Source: Micromonospora chokoriensis
GTDB taxonomy: Bacteria > Actinomycetota > Actinomycetes > Mycobacteriales > Micromonosporaceae
Direction: 5' to 3'
DNA length: 64,000 nucleotides
Assembly (NCBI RefSeq): GCF_000718555.1
Contig: NZ_JOAN01000012.1
Location: 1 to 64,000, forward strand
In this document: positions 27,750-36,923 of the stretch, one piece after another
Numbering within the stretch: position 1 is the first letter of the stretch
Layout of the letters: every line of letters begins with the position of its first letter
The notes under the pieces: model-generated
The model's input: only the letters and a program-made list of their open reading frames with translations
Told to the model about the DNA's origin: nothing
Database searches by the model: none
Translations under genes and position numbers: made by a program

Positions 27750-30305
27750 TCACAGGCGGCGCGGGCCGGTGTCCGGGCGGGCGGCCGCGCCGCCCACCCC
27801 CACCTGGGCGTGCAGGACCGAGATGCCGTCCGGGCGGGCGAGTACCGGGTTGAGGGTCAGCGACCGCACCCGGGGTTGTTCGTCGGCGAGCTGACCCACC
27901 CGCAGCAGCAGGTCGGCCAGGGCCGCCCGGTCGACAGGTGCGGCACCCCGGTGCCCGCGCAGCAGCGGCGCCGCCCGGGGCTCGTCGACCAGCTCGGCCG
28001 CGTCCCGGTCGGTCAGCGGCACCGCCCGCCAGGCCCGATCGCCGAGCAGCTCGGTGGCGACCCCACCGAGGCCGAAGCCGACCACCGGCCCGAACGCCGG
28101 GTCTTCCACCACCTCCACCACACAGGCCACCCCGGGCGGGACCATCGGCTGGACCAGCGCGTCCACGCCGAAGGTCGCCGCCAGTTCGGCGTACGCGCGG
28201 CGCAGCGCCGGCTCGTCTGGCAGGTCGAGCCGGACCGCGCCGAGGTCGAGCCGGTGTCGCAGCCCGGGGTCGGCCGCCTTCAGGGCCACCGGGAAGCCCA
28301 GCCGCGCCGCCGCCCCGACCGCCGCGTCGGCCGAGTCGACGGGCACCGAGGCCACCACATCGATGCCGTACGCGGCCAGCAGCGCCCCCGGGTCGGCGCC
28401 GTCGGCCCGGAGCGCGGCCTGCGCGGCAGCTCGATCGAGGCCGGGCAGCTCGGGTGCCACCCCGGGCGGGCGGCGCAGCCACTCGGCGTACCGGTGCGCC
28501 CGGGCGAGCGCGCGGACCGCCTCCTCCACGCCGCCGTACGCCGGCACGCCCGGTGGCAGCCGCCCGACCAGGAACGTCGCCACGGTCGGCTTGCCCAGCG
28601 CGAGGGCGGCGGGCAGCGCGGCGGTCACGTCGGCGTCCACCTCGGTCGACTGGCCGGGTAGCGGCGGGGCGAAGACCACCACCAGGGCGTCCACCTGCTC
28701 GTCGCCGGCTGTCTCGGCGAGCGCGGCGGCGAACTCGGCGGCACCGGCGCTCGGCCCGACGTCGCGCGGATAACCGTCGGCCACGCTCAGGCCGTGCCCG
28801 ACGCAGGCGGTCGCGGCGAGCCCGGTCAGGGCGGAGGAGTTGCCGACCACACCGACCCGGCCACCGGCCGGCAACGGCTGGTTGGCCAGCAGCACACCGA
28901 CGTCGAGCAGCTCCGGCACGGTATCCACCCGGATCACCCCGGACTGGGCGAAGAGCGCCGCCACCGCCACCTCGTCCGGCCCGGCGGCGTCGCCGACCCC
29001 GAGCGGGCGGGCCGGCGAGGCGAGCGCGACGACCGGTTTGGCCCGGCCGATCCGCCGGGCCAGCCGGGCGAACTTGCGCGGGTTACCGAAGGTCTCCAGG
29101 TACAGCATGATCACGTCGGTGCCGGGGTCGTCCTGCCAGTACTGCAGGAGGTCGTTGCCGGAGACGTCGGCCCGGTTGCCGGCCGAGACGAAGCTGGACA
29201 GCCCGAGGCCCCGCCGGTCCGCCTCGGCAAGCAGCGCCACCCCGAACGCACCGGACTGACTGAAGATGCCGACCCGACCGGCCGGCGGCAGCGCCGGGGC
29301 GAGAGTGGCGTTGAGGCGTACCGTCGGGTCGGTGTTGGCCACGCCCAGGCAGTTCGGGCCGACGACCCGCATCCCGGCGGCGTGCGCCGCGCGGACCAGC
29401 GCCCGCTGCGTGGCCGCGCCCTCGGCGCCGGCCTCGGCGAAGCCGGCCGAGATGACCACCAGGCCGTGCACCCCCGCGGCGGCCGCGTCGGCGACCACAG
29501 CGGTCGCCGCGTCCGGTGGGACCGCCACCACCGCCAGGTCCACCGGCGTGCCGGCGTCAACCGCTGACGGGTACGCGGGCAGGCCCGCCACTGTCGACGC
29601 GCTCGGATGCACCGGCACCACCGCACCGGTGAACCCGCCGTCGCGTAGGTGCCCGAGCACTGCCGCGCCGACGCCCTGGCCGGTGGCGCTGGCGCCGTAG
29701 ACGACGATGCCCCGCGGGGCGAGCAGCCGGGCGATCGAGCGGGCCTCGGTGCGGTGCTCGCGGCCGCGCTGCACCTCCAGGCTGGCCTCGGTCGGCGCGA
29801 TGGGGAAGTTCAGGTGCACCACGCCGTCGGCGTACTCGCGCTGGACCTGGTAGCCGAAGTCGGCGAAGACCCGCAGCATCGTCGCGTTGGCCGGCAGCAC
29901 CTCCGCGACGAAGCTCATGATGTCGTTACGACGAGCGGCGTCGGCCAGGTGCTCCATCAGCACCGAGCCGATGCCCCGCCCCTGGTAGGCGTCCTCCACC
30001 ACGAAGGCCACCTCCGCCTCCGGGGCCTGCGGGCCGAGCCGCTCGTACCGGCCGACCGCGACGATCTGGTCGGCGGCCAGCACCACGAACGCCTCCCGGT
30101 CGTGGTGGTCCACGGTGACGAAACGGATCAGATCCCGTTCCGGGATGCGCGGGTACGGCGAGAAGTAGCGCAGGTAGCGGGTGCGCTCGGAGAACCGGCT
30201 GTGCATCGCCACGATGCCCGGCGCGTCGGCCGGGTCGATCGGTCGCAACTGGACCGTGCTGCCGTCGCTCAGCAGCACGTCAACCGGCTGGTCCGCAGCC
30301 GTCAC
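27750..30305 (-). CDS. GNAT acetyltransferase fused to NDP-forming acyl-CoA synthetase-like domains (Pat-type)
   Basis: An 851-residue multidomain protein. Residues about 10-170 are a GNAT domain with the acetyl-CoA loop AYQGRGIGSVLMEHL. Residues about 185-320 are a CoA-binding Rossmann domain (VYGASATGQGVGAAVL), about 330-490 are succinyl-CoA-synthetase-like, and about 620-840 are ATP-grasp-like. This is the actinobacterial protein-lysine acetyltransferase architecture (Pat) with the GNAT at the N-terminus; such enzymes acetylate and silence acyl-CoA synthetases. The adjacent upstream deacetylase AcuC suggests an acetylation switch. A true ADP-forming acetate-CoA ligase activity cannot be excluded. 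Confidence 0.88.
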   Translation of the reverse strand: MTAADQPVDVLLSDGSTVQLRPIDPADAPGIVAMHSRFSERTRYLRYFSPYPRIPERDLIRFVTVDHHDREAFVVLAADQIVAVGRYERLGPQAPEAEVAFVVEDAYQGRGIGSVLMEHLADAARRNDIMSFVAEVLPANATMLRVFADFGYQVQREYADGVVHLNFPIAPTEASLEVQRGREHRTEARSIARLLAPRGIVVYGASATGQGVGAAVLGHLRDGGFTGAVVPVHPSASTVAGLPAYPSAVDAGTPVDLAVVAVPPDAATAVVADAAAAGVHGLVVISAGFAEAGAEGAATQRALVRAAHAAGMRVVGPNCLGVANTDPTVRLNATLAPALPPAGRVGIFSQSGAFGVALLAEADRRGLGLSSFVSAGNRADVSGNDLLQYWQDDPGTDVIMLYLETFGNPRKFARLARRIGRAKPVVALASPARPLGVGDAAGPDEVAVAALFAQSGVIRVDTVPELLDVGVLLANQPLPAGGRVGVVGNSSALTGLAATACVGHGLSVADGYPRDVGPSAGAAEFAAALAETAGDEQVDALVVVFAPPLPGQSTEVDADVTAALPAALALGKPTVATFLVGRLPPGVPAYGGVEEAVRALARAHRYAEWLRRPPGVAPELPGLDRAAAQAALRADGADPGALLAAYGIDVVASVPVDSADAAVGAAARLGFPVALKAADPGLRHRLDLGAVRLDLPDEPALRRAYAELAATFGVDALVQPMVPPGVACVVEVVEDPAFGPVVGFGLGGVATELLGDRAWRAVPLTDRDAAELVDEPRAAPLLRGHRGAAPVDRAALADLLLRVGQLADEQPRVRSLTLNPVLARPDGISVLHAQVGVGGAAARPDTGPRRL

Positions 30306-30330
30306 CGGATCGACCCTCCCCCGGCCCGGC

Positions 30331-31512
30331 TCAGTCCCGCGGATCGTGCGGGTCGAGCCCGAGCAGCGGGAAGACGGTCTTGCGGGTGGCCGTGATGGCC
30401 CGGTCCACCGCGGTCGGCTCGCCGGTCGGCTGCCACGGCTCGTACGACGGGTCGGCGTCGTCGGTCATCCGCAGCGGCACCTCCCGACCCAGACGACGGG
30501 AGGCGACCAGGGCCCGCCACCCGGGTGGGGTGAGCGTGGCCGGGTCGATCGGGTCGCCGGTGGCCACGGCCAGCAGGTGACTCCAGGCCCGAGGCACCAC
30601 CTCGACGAGCGCGTACCCGCCACCGCCGGTGGCCACCCAACGACCCTCGCACAGCTCGTCGGCGAGCGCCCGCATCGCCAGGTAGGTGGCCCGCTGACCG
30701 TCCACCGTCAGATTCAGGTCGGCGAGCGGATCAAGCCGGTGCCCGTCGGCGCCGCACTGGCTGACCAGCACCTGCGGCCGGAACGCGCGCAACACCGACG
30801 GCACGATCGCGTGGAACGCGCGCTGCCAGCCGCTGTCGTCCACACCCGGCGGCAAGGGCATGTTGACCGCGCTGCCCTGCGCGCCCGGCCCGCCCGTCTC
30901 GTCCGGGAAACCCGTGCCGGGGAAGAGCGCCAGCGGGGTCTCGTGCAGGCTGACCGTGAGCACCCGTGGGTCGTCCCAGAAGATGTCCTGCACCCCGTCG
31001 CCGTGGTGCACGTCGACGTCCACGTACGCGACCCGCTCAGCTCCCAGGTCGAGCAGGCGGGCGATGGCCACCGCGGGGTCGTTGTAGACGCAGAAGCCGG
31101 AGGCTCGGGCACGCATCGCGTGGTGCAGACCGCCAGCCACGTTCACGGCCCGCCGGGCGTCGCCGCGCCAGACCGCCTCGGCGGCGGCCACCGTCGCACC
31201 GGCGATGAGCGCGCTGGACTCGTGCATCCCCTCGAAGACGGGGTTGTCGGAGGTGCCCAGCCCGTACCCGGCGAAGAGCGGGTCGCGCGGCGCGTTGCGC
31301 ACCGCGGCGAGGTAGGCCGGGTCGTGCACCCGGGTGAGCAGGGCATCGTCAGCGGGCTCCGGCTTGACCACGCGCACCCCTGGCCGATCCAGGATGCCCA
31401 GCTCGCGGGCGAGCGCGATGGTCAGCTCCACCCGCACCGGGTCGAGTGGATGGTCACCCATGTCGTAGGCGAGCAGCGACTCGTCCCACACCACCACCGT
31501 GTCGTCGGACAT
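30331..31512 (-). CDS. acuC: AcuC-type histone-deacetylase-family protein
   Basis: A 393-residue zinc-dependent deacetylase-like enzyme. The active site is visible: GGLHHAM (tandem His), DVDVHHGDGVQDIF (zinc Asp/His), VSQCGADGHRLDPL (zinc Asp) and GGGGYAL (catalytic Tyr). AcuC removes acetyl groups from acetyl-CoA synthetase in Bacillus. It lies 25 nt upstream of the Pat-like gene on the same strand, so acetyltransferase and deacetylase are probably made together. GACGAT 6 nt before the ATG at 31512 is a possible -10 of a leaderless mRNA. Confidence 0.92.
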   Translation of the reverse strand: MSDDTVVVWDESLLAYDMGDHPLDPVRVELTIALARELGILDRPGVRVVKPEPADDALLTRVHDPAYLAAVRNAPRDPLFAGYGLGTSDNPVFEGMHESSALIAGATVAAAEAVWRGDARRAVNVAGGLHHAMRARASGFCVYNDPAVAIARLLDLGAERVAYVDVDVHHGDGVQDIFWDDPRVLTVSLHETPLALFPGTGFPDETGGPGAQGSAVNMPLPPGVDDSGWQRAFHAIVPSVLRAFRPQVLVSQCGADGHRLDPLADLNLTVDGQRATYLAMRALADELCEGRWVATGGGGYALVEVVPRAWSHLLAVATGDPIDPATLTPPGWRALVASRRLGREVPLRMTDDADPSYEPWQPTGEPTAVDRAITATRKTVFPLLGLDPHDPRD

Positions 31513-31560
31513 CAGCCCATCGTCGCACGAGGACCGGCACCGGCCCACCGCACGCGCTGG

Positions 31561-32421
31561 TCAGCGGCCGGGTGTCGGACAGGAGGCGACCGGCCGAGCC
31601 GGGTCGGCCACCCAGTTGCTCCACGATCCAACGTAGAGCGCGGCGTCCGTGCGGCCAGCCAGGTGCAGCGCGAGCACCGCCTGCGCGGCGGTCACCCCGG
31701 AGCCGCAGTACGCCCCGACGGCCCGTCCCCCGGCCACCCCGGCGGCGGCAAAACGCTCGCTCAACACGTCGGCGGCGAGAAAGCGGCCGTCGGGGCCGAC
31801 GTACTCCCCGGCCGGCAGGTTCGCCGCTCCCGGCACGTGCCCGGCGACCGGGTCGATCGGCTCGACCTCACCGCGGTAGCGAGGTGCCGCCCGTACGTCG
31901 AGCAGCACGGCGTCGTCTGCGGCGGCCAGCGCGGCGGCCTGCGCCGCGTCGAGCACGGGGAGATCACCGGGGCGGACCACGACGTCACCGGGGGGCGGGG
32001 CGGGCGGGTCGGTGGAGACGGGCCCATCGGCGGCGACCCAGGCCGGGTAGCCGCCGTGCAGCACGCGCACCGACCGGTGGCCCGCCCAGCGCAGCGTCCA
32101 CCAGGCCCGCGCGGCGGCCATGCCGTCGCCGCCGTCGTACACCACCACGGGGTGACCGGCGCGGACGCCGGCGGCCCGCAGCGCGGCCTGCAATGCGGCC
32201 GGGTCGGGCAGGGGGTGCCGACCGTCGACGCCCGGCGCACCGCAGAGCGCGGTGTCCAGGTCGACGAAGACCGCGCCGGGCAGGTGGCCGGCGAGGTAGT
32301 CGTCGCGGCCGGGCGGACCGATGAGCCGCCAGCGGACGTCGAGCAGGGCGGGCGGATCGGCGTGGTCGAGCTCGGCGACGAGCCGATCGACCTCGACCAA
32401 CGGCTCCTGGGTACCGGACAT
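31561..32421 (-). CDS. Sulfurtransferase with two rhodanese domains
   Basis: A 286-residue thiosulfate/3-mercaptopyruvate sulfurtransferase-like protein. The N-terminal rhodanese domain (residues about 10-130) has YDGGDGMAAA where a catalytic Cys would be and is inactive. The C-terminal domain (about 155-275) keeps the active loop YCGSGVTA with its Cys. This is the normal SseA/thiosulfate sulfurtransferase layout. It is divergent from ideR; ATG 32421 is chosen, with 32430 as an alternative. Confidence 0.9.
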   Translation of the reverse strand: MSGTQEPLVEVDRLVAELDHADPPALLDVRWRLIGPPGRDDYLAGHLPGAVFVDLDTALCGAPGVDGRHPLPDPAALQAALRAAGVRAGHPVVVYDGGDGMAAARAWWTLRWAGHRSVRVLHGGYPAWVAADGPVSTDPPAPPPGDVVVRPGDLPVLDAAQAAALAAADDAVLLDVRAAPRYRGEVEPIDPVAGHVPGAANLPAGEYVGPDGRFLAADVLSERFAAAGVAGGRAVGAYCGSGVTAAQAVLALHLAGRTDAALYVGSWSNWVADPARPVASCPTPGR

Positions 32422-32491
32422 GGCGACCATCCAACACCATTCGCGTCGACGGCACGCGGCTCGGCGGCGGTCGCCAGCCGAACACCCGAGG

Positions 32492-32511
32492 TAACATCGT
32501 GCACCGGAGGG
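32492..32511 (+). promoter_or_regulatory. Candidate -10 and ribosome binding site of ideR
   Basis: TAACAT at 32492-32497 is a good -10 hexamer, and GGAGGG at 32506-32511 lies 11 nt before the ideR ATG. This would give a leader of roughly 20 nt. Confidence 0.4.
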
Positions 32512-32522
32512 CCGCTGACGTT

Positions 32523-33212
32523 ATGAAGTCTCACGACCTGGTCGATACGACCGAAATGTACCTGCGCACCATCCTCGAGTTGGAAGAGGAGGGGGTGCCA
32601 CCGCTACGTGCCCGCATCGCCGAGCGACTGCGGCAGAGCGGCCCCACCGTGAGCCAGACCGTCGCCCGGATGGAGCGCGACGGCCTACTCACCGTCGAGG
32701 GTGACCGGCACCTCACACTCACCGCGCTGGGTCGCGGCAGCGCCGTCTCCGTGATGCGCAAGCACCGCCTCGCCGAGTTGCTGCTGGTCAACGTCATCGG
32801 GATGCCCTACGAGGAGGCCCATGAGGAGGCCTGCCGCTGGGAGCACGTGATGAGCGACGCCGTGGAGAAGCGGGTCTACGACCTGCTCAACCGGCCGACC
32901 CGCTCCCCGTACGGCAACCCGATCCCGGGTCTGGAAGAGCTGGGCTCCCCAGAGGCGGAAGCCACCGAGGCTGGCGAGGGTGAGCGCAACCTGGCCTTCC
33001 CCGGCCTCTCCGGGCCGGTCGTGGTCCGCCGCATCTGCGAGAGCGTGCAGACCGACGGTGACGTGCTGCGCCAACTGCACGCCGCAGGTGTCGACCCGGG
33101 TGCCACGGTGACCGTGGCCCAGGAGCGCGACGGGGTGTCGATCGACCGCTCTGGTGACCGGGTGCGGCTGCCCCGCGAGGTCGCCTCCCGGGTCTTCGTC
33201 GCCGCCAACTGA
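32523..33212 (+). CDS. ideR: Iron-dependent transcriptional repressor (DtxR/IdeR family)
   Basis: A 229-residue Fe2+-activated repressor controlling iron uptake and storage. The N-terminal winged helix (LVDTTEMYLRTILELEEEG, helix-turn-helix around SGPTVSQTVARMERDG) is followed by the metal-binding dimer domain. Both metal sites are complete: H81, E85 and H100 for the ancillary site, and M12, C104, E107 and H108 for the primary site. The last 70 residues are an SH3-like domain. An acidic linker (EAEATEAGEGE) separates them. The ATG is chosen because DtxR proteins begin MK(S)xDLVDTTEMYL. Confidence 0.95.
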   Translation: MKSHDLVDTTEMYLRTILELEEEGVPPLRARIAERLRQSGPTVSQTVARMERDGLLTVEGDRHLTLTALGRGSAVSVMRKHRLAELLLVNVIGMPYEEAHEEACRWEHVMSDAVEKRVYDLLNRPTRSPYGNPIPGLEELGSPEAEATEAGEGERNLAFPGLSGPVVVRRICESVQTDGDVLRQLHAAGVDPGATVTVAQERDGVSIDRSGDRVRLPREVASRVFVAAN

Positions 33213-33231
33213 CCGAGCGTCGGCCCGGACG

Positions 33232-33780
33232 TCAGAGCGCCCGGGTGTCGACCTTCTTGGCCAGTACGACCAGGTCGCCGGTCAGCTTCTCGGCGACCTG
33301 GCGCTCGGCGCCCCGGGCACCCGTCCAACTCAGGCTGGCCAGCCGCCCGTCCGTGGCCAGCCATCCCACCTCCGCGACCGGCCCGCGCCCGCTCGCCGCG
33401 GCGGTGGTCCGCTTGTACGCCTGCTGACCCAGCCCGGTGACCTTCGCCGCCTTGTCGGGCACCACGTCCGCGCCGAAGCTGGCCTTGTCGATCGTGGTCT
33501 CGGTCACGCTGAGCGTCAACTCCGGCAGGGTCGCGCCAGCGGCCCGGACCACACAGGTGTGGGTGTCGCCCTGTTCACTGGACGCCGCCACGTCGAAGCG
33601 CGTCTTCACCACCTGCTCGATCATCGTGAAATCCAGCAGACGGCAGGCGCCCCCCGAGGAGGCCGCCGCCACGTCCACCGCGATCGGCACCGGCGGCGGC
33701 ACCGCCACCGGTTCCGCGTCGGCGGCGCAGCCGCTCACCAGCAGCCCGGCCAACCCGGCGACCACGATCCGCCCGCGCAC
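33232..33780 (-). CDS. Putative lipoprotein
   Basis: A 182-residue exported protein. The GTG at 33780 gives a short basic N-terminus, a hydrophobic stretch and the lipobox LVSGC at about residue 18, so the mature protein should be lipid-anchored outside the membrane. The mature part (ACRLLDFTMIEQVV, HTCVVRAAG and QQAYKRTTAAAS) resembles small DUF3558-like lipoproteins, though I cannot confirm that family. GAGAGG lies just upstream of the start. It is convergent with ideR, 19 nt apart. Confidence 0.8.
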   Translation of the reverse strand: MRGRIVVAGLAGLLVSGCAADAEPVAVPPPVPIAVDVAAASSGGACRLLDFTMIEQVVKTRFDVAASSEQGDTHTCVVRAAGATLPELTLSVTETTIDKASFGADVVPDKAAKVTGLGQQAYKRTTAAASGRGPVAEVGWLATDGRLASLSWTGARGAERQVAEKLTGDLVVLAKKVDTRAL

Positions 33781-33872
33781 ATTCCACCCTCTCGCCGACC
33801 GACGGCGGAAGGTGCCCGCCAGATGTCCGTCGGCCACCGTACGGGGTGTCGGTGTCGCACGGAAGTCCTCGT

Positions 33873-34133
33873 TTACGCCGTTTCCGACGGTGCATCATCC
33901 ACGTACGGGCAGTGCCGACAGCCGCGTCCGCAGCAGGTGCCACGACGGGCCAGGAAGCCGGCGCTGAGCACGAACAGTCCCGTCGCCGGGTCGAGGTAGC
34001 CGGCCTCCCCGGCGGCCAACGCAGCGGCGTGCGCGGCGAGGATCCGGGCCCGGTCGGGGTGCTCGGGCGGCAGCCGGGACGAATGCGGCTCGGTGAGCGG
34101 CCGAGCGGCCAGTGGTCGTCGCTCTCCGCTCAC
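33873..34133 (-). CDS. DUF5522 small Cys-rich protein
   Basis: An 86-residue protein with the pattern HPDR..I..H..A...G..GYLDPATGLFV and, near the C-terminus, RGTCCGRGCRHCPY, a CCxxxCxxC cluster that probably binds a metal or Fe-S cluster. This matches DUF5522 proteins found across bacteria and, as a domain, in eukaryotes. Function unknown. GTG start. Confidence 0.87.
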   Translation of the reverse strand: MSGERRPLAARPLTEPHSSRLPPEHPDRARILAAHAAALAAGEAGYLDPATGLFVLSAGFLARRGTCCGRGCRHCPYVDDAPSETA

Positions 34134-34270
34134 CGCAGCAGTCTAGGGACAGGTCGTGCTCGGCCTCCCGCTGCCTGGCTGTGCGACATGCACCAGCGAG
34201 GTCGGTGATTTCGTCGTAGGGTCCGACGATGCTCGGGATCGATCGCTGTGACGAGCCGGGAGGAGACGCG

Positions 34271-34834
34271 ATGCGGAAGATCGTCGTGCAGATGAGCGTG
34301 TCGTTGGACGGGTTCTTCGAGGGCCCGGGCGGCGACATCGGCTGGCACCAGGTCGATGAGGAGTTGCACCAGCACTTCAACGACGTGATAGCCCCGATGG
34401 GCGGGTTCCTCAGCGGCCGGGTCAGCCACGAGCTGATGGCCGCCTACTGGCCGACCGCCGATCAGGACCCGACCGCCAGCGGCCCGGAGCGCGAGTTCGC
34501 CCGCATCTGGCGGGACATGCCGAAGATCGTCTACTCACGCACGCTCGACCACGCCGACTGGAACGCCACGGTGGTCCGGGAGGTGAACCCGGAGGAGGTA
34601 CGGCGACTCAAGGCCGAGCCCGGCGGTGACCTGGCGCTCGGTGGGGCCGACCTGGCCGCCACGTTCGCCCGGCACGATTTGATCGACGAGTACCGGATCT
34701 ACGTCAACCCGGTGCTGCTCGGTCAGGGCCGTCGGCTCTTCCCCGACGCCGACGCCCCGAGGCGTCTGCGGCTCGCGGAGAGCCGCGTCTTCGGCAACGG
34801 CGTGGTCCTGCTCCGCCACGAGCGGGCCCGCTGA
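34271..34834 (+). CDS. Dihydrofolate-reductase-family (RibD C-terminal-like) protein
   Basis: A 187-residue single-domain reductase-like protein with MRKIVVQMSVSLDGFFEGP, the GRVSHELMAAYWP region and a C-terminal NPVLLGQGRRLFPD, the hallmarks of the YyaP/RibD_C group. These bind NADPH; physiological substrates are mostly unknown. GGGAGGAGA lies 5 nt upstream of the ATG. It precedes a divergently unrelated MerR gene on the same strand, and a separate promoter lies between them. Confidence 0.87.
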   Translation: MRKIVVQMSVSLDGFFEGPGGDIGWHQVDEELHQHFNDVIAPMGGFLSGRVSHELMAAYWPTADQDPTASGPEREFARIWRDMPKIVYSRTLDHADWNATVVREVNPEEVRRLKAEPGGDLALGGADLAATFARHDLIDEYRIYVNPVLLGQGRRLFPDADAPRRLRLAESRVFGNGVVLLRHERAR

Positions 34835-34851
34835 CAGATCAGCGCAACGGC

Positions 34852-34889
34852 TTGAGTCTCCACCGGGGGGAGACACGAGGGTGGGGTCA
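34852..34889 (+). promoter_or_regulatory. MerR-type promoter/operator before the MerR gene
   Basis: A -35 TTGAGT (34852-34857) and -10 GAGGGT (34877-34882) are separated by 19 bp, the long spacing used by MerR activators. Between them an inverted repeat GTCTCC-7-GGAGAC spans 34856-34874. The ATG at 34889 is 6 nt after the -10, so the transcript may be leaderless. Spacing and symmetry are seen; autoregulation is inferred. Confidence 0.55.
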
Positions 34890-35830
34890 TGAGCGAGGAG
34901 ACGCGGTACACGATCGGCGACCTGGCACAGCGGACCGGCCTGAGCGTCAAGACCATCCGCTACTACGCCGACAGCGGGATCGTGCCACCGACTGACCGGA
35001 GCCCGGCCGGCTACCGGCAGTACGGCCCGGACGCTGTCTCCCGCTTGGAGCTGGTCCGCACACTGCGTGAACTGGGCGTGGACCTGGCCACCATTCGGCA
35101 GGTGGTGAACCACGAGGTGCCCCTGCACGAGGTGGCCGCCGCGCACGCCGAGGCGTTGGCGGTGCAGATCCGGTTGCTGCGGCTACGCCAAGCGGTGCTC
35201 ACCGTCGCGGCGCGGCGCGGGTCGGGCCCGACGGAGGTGGCCGACCTGCACCGGCTGGCACAGCTCACCACACGCGAACGGGGGCACCTGGTCAGCGACT
35301 TCCTGGAGACCGTCTTCGAGGGCCTGGGTGACCAATCCAGCTATTCGGGCGTCGTCGTCTCAATGACGCCGGAGTTGCCTGACGATCCCAGCACCGAGCA
35401 GGTCGAGGCGTGGCTGGAGCTGGCCGAGTTATGCCAGGACCAGGCGTTTCGCGTACGGATGCGGCGGCTGTCGCGGCAGCACGCCACGGACCATGACGTC
35501 TCGGGGCTGCCCCGCCCGGACGCCGTCGCGGTGGTCCGGGACGCGGTGGCCCCAGCCCTCGCGGCCGGTCTCGACCCGACCGGCCCACGCGCCGATCCGG
35601 TGGTCGCAGCGGTCCTCACCCGGTACGCGAGCCTGCACGGTCACTCCGACGAGGCCGACCTGCGGCAACTGCTGCTTGCTCGGCTGGTTCTGGCGAACGA
35701 TCCCCGCCGGGACCGCTACCTCGACCTGCTATCGGTGATCAACGGCTGGTCGACCGGCGATGCCGTCGCGCCGGCGGTGGACTGGTTCATCCGGGCCCTA
35801 CACGCCCGCAAGGACCAACCCGCCACCTGA
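34889..35830 (+). CDS. MerR family transcriptional regulator
   Basis: A 313-residue regulator. Residues 6-75 are the MerR winged helix (YTIGDLAQRTGLSVKTIRYY, wing SPAGYRQYG), followed by a coiled-coil dimerisation helix, then an unusually long C-terminal region of about 190 residues with no Cys-rich metal site, likely an effector-sensing helical domain. No target gene is obvious beyond its own promoter. ATG start. Confidence 0.88.
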   Translation: MSEETRYTIGDLAQRTGLSVKTIRYYADSGIVPPTDRSPAGYRQYGPDAVSRLELVRTLRELGVDLATIRQVVNHEVPLHEVAAAHAEALAVQIRLLRLRQAVLTVAARRGSGPTEVADLHRLAQLTTRERGHLVSDFLETVFEGLGDQSSYSGVVVSMTPELPDDPSTEQVEAWLELAELCQDQAFRVRMRRLSRQHATDHDVSGLPRPDAVAVVRDAVAPALAAGLDPTGPRADPVVAAVLTRYASLHGHSDEADLRQLLLARLVLANDPRRDRYLDLLSVINGWSTGDAVAPAVDWFIRALHARKDQPAT

Positions 35831-35843
35831 GGTGATGGGCCGG

Positions 35844-36779
35844 TCAGCCGAACCAGGTCATCGACTGGCCGTGGCCCCGCGTCCAGGCCACCGGCCTCCC
35901 GTCGAGCGCGAGGACGTTGTGCAGCGCGTCGCTCGGCGGATCGGGCAGTTCGGCGTACCGGAGCACCTCGGGCCCCTCGCTCGCGACCCAGTGCCCGGGC
36001 AGTTCGCGGACCAACCGGACGAACGCGTCCCGGCGCGGGGGCGGCACCTGGTAGAGCACGGACGTGTGGAAGACCACGAGCGTCGCGTCGGCCGGCGCGC
36101 GAGCGGCCAGCGCCGGCAGGTCGTCCACCAGATCACCGCGGACCAGCAGCGGCGGATCGGCCGCGGCCACCGCCGCCGCAGCGCGCAGCCGGGCCCGTCG
36201 GTGGGCCTGCTCCGGCCAGATCAGCGCGTCCAACCAGGACACGTCGTCGGGGTCGGTCACGTCGAGCGGGTTGAGGTCCAGGCCAGCCCGCCACACCACC
36301 TGGGGTACGCGGGCCGGCGGCACCAACCCGTTGGCCACGCAGTCGAGGACCGGCTCACCCGAACCGACCTGATGATCGCCATAGCGGTACGCGTACCGGT
36401 CGGGGTAGAGGCACAGCCCGGCCGACGCGCCGACCTCCAGCAGGGCGAGGGGCTGCGGCAACGAGGCGAGCACCGGCAGCAGGACCGCGCACCGGCCCGC
36501 CTCGTTCGTCTGGGTGGCCCGGGTGAGCAGCTCCGCCTCGACGGCCGCCCAGTGTGTCACCACGAAGTCGTGGAAGGTGACCGGGTCGTCGACCGGGCCA
36601 CCAAGCCAGCGGACGACGCCGAACAGCAGATTCGGCTGCCGCTTACCGGGCGGGAGCCTGTCGAGCAGGGCGAGCAGGGCGTCGTCGTGGGCAACGGCAA
36701 AGGCCAATCGCTCGTACGTCGGCGACACCCCACGCGCCTCGCGCCGGCCGAACTCGGCGTACGCCTCAGCGGTCGTCAT
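35844..36779 (-). CDS. DUF2332 domain-containing protein
   Basis: A 311-residue protein of the actinobacterial DUF2332 family. LLEVGASAGLCLYPDRYAYRY looks like the glycine-rich motif I of a SAM-binding Rossmann fold, and LVVFHTSVLYQVPP resembles a motif-IV position, so a methyltransferase-like fold is plausible, as inference. ATG 36779 is chosen. It is convergent with the MerR gene 13 nt away. Confidence 0.85.
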   Translation of the reverse strand: MTTAEAYAEFGRREARGVSPTYERLAFAVAHDDALLALLDRLPPGKRQPNLLFGVVRWLGGPVDDPVTFHDFVVTHWAAVEAELLTRATQTNEAGRCAVLLPVLASLPQPLALLEVGASAGLCLYPDRYAYRYGDHQVGSGEPVLDCVANGLVPPARVPQVVWRAGLDLNPLDVTDPDDVSWLDALIWPEQAHRRARLRAAAAVAAADPPLLVRGDLVDDLPALAARAPADATLVVFHTSVLYQVPPPRRDAFVRLVRELPGHWVASEGPEVLRYAELPDPPSDALHNVLALDGRPVAWTRGHGQSMTWFG

Positions 36780-36923
36780 GCCCTCATCGTCGCAGCCCAT
36801 TCCTCGGTAATTCAGCCCCCATTTCCGTGCGCTGGCTCACCCGCCTCGTAGAGTGCTGCGGCGGCCGGGACGTTGAGCAGCAGCTCAGGGATGCGCCGGC
36901 TGGGCAACGGGGAGGAACGTGTC

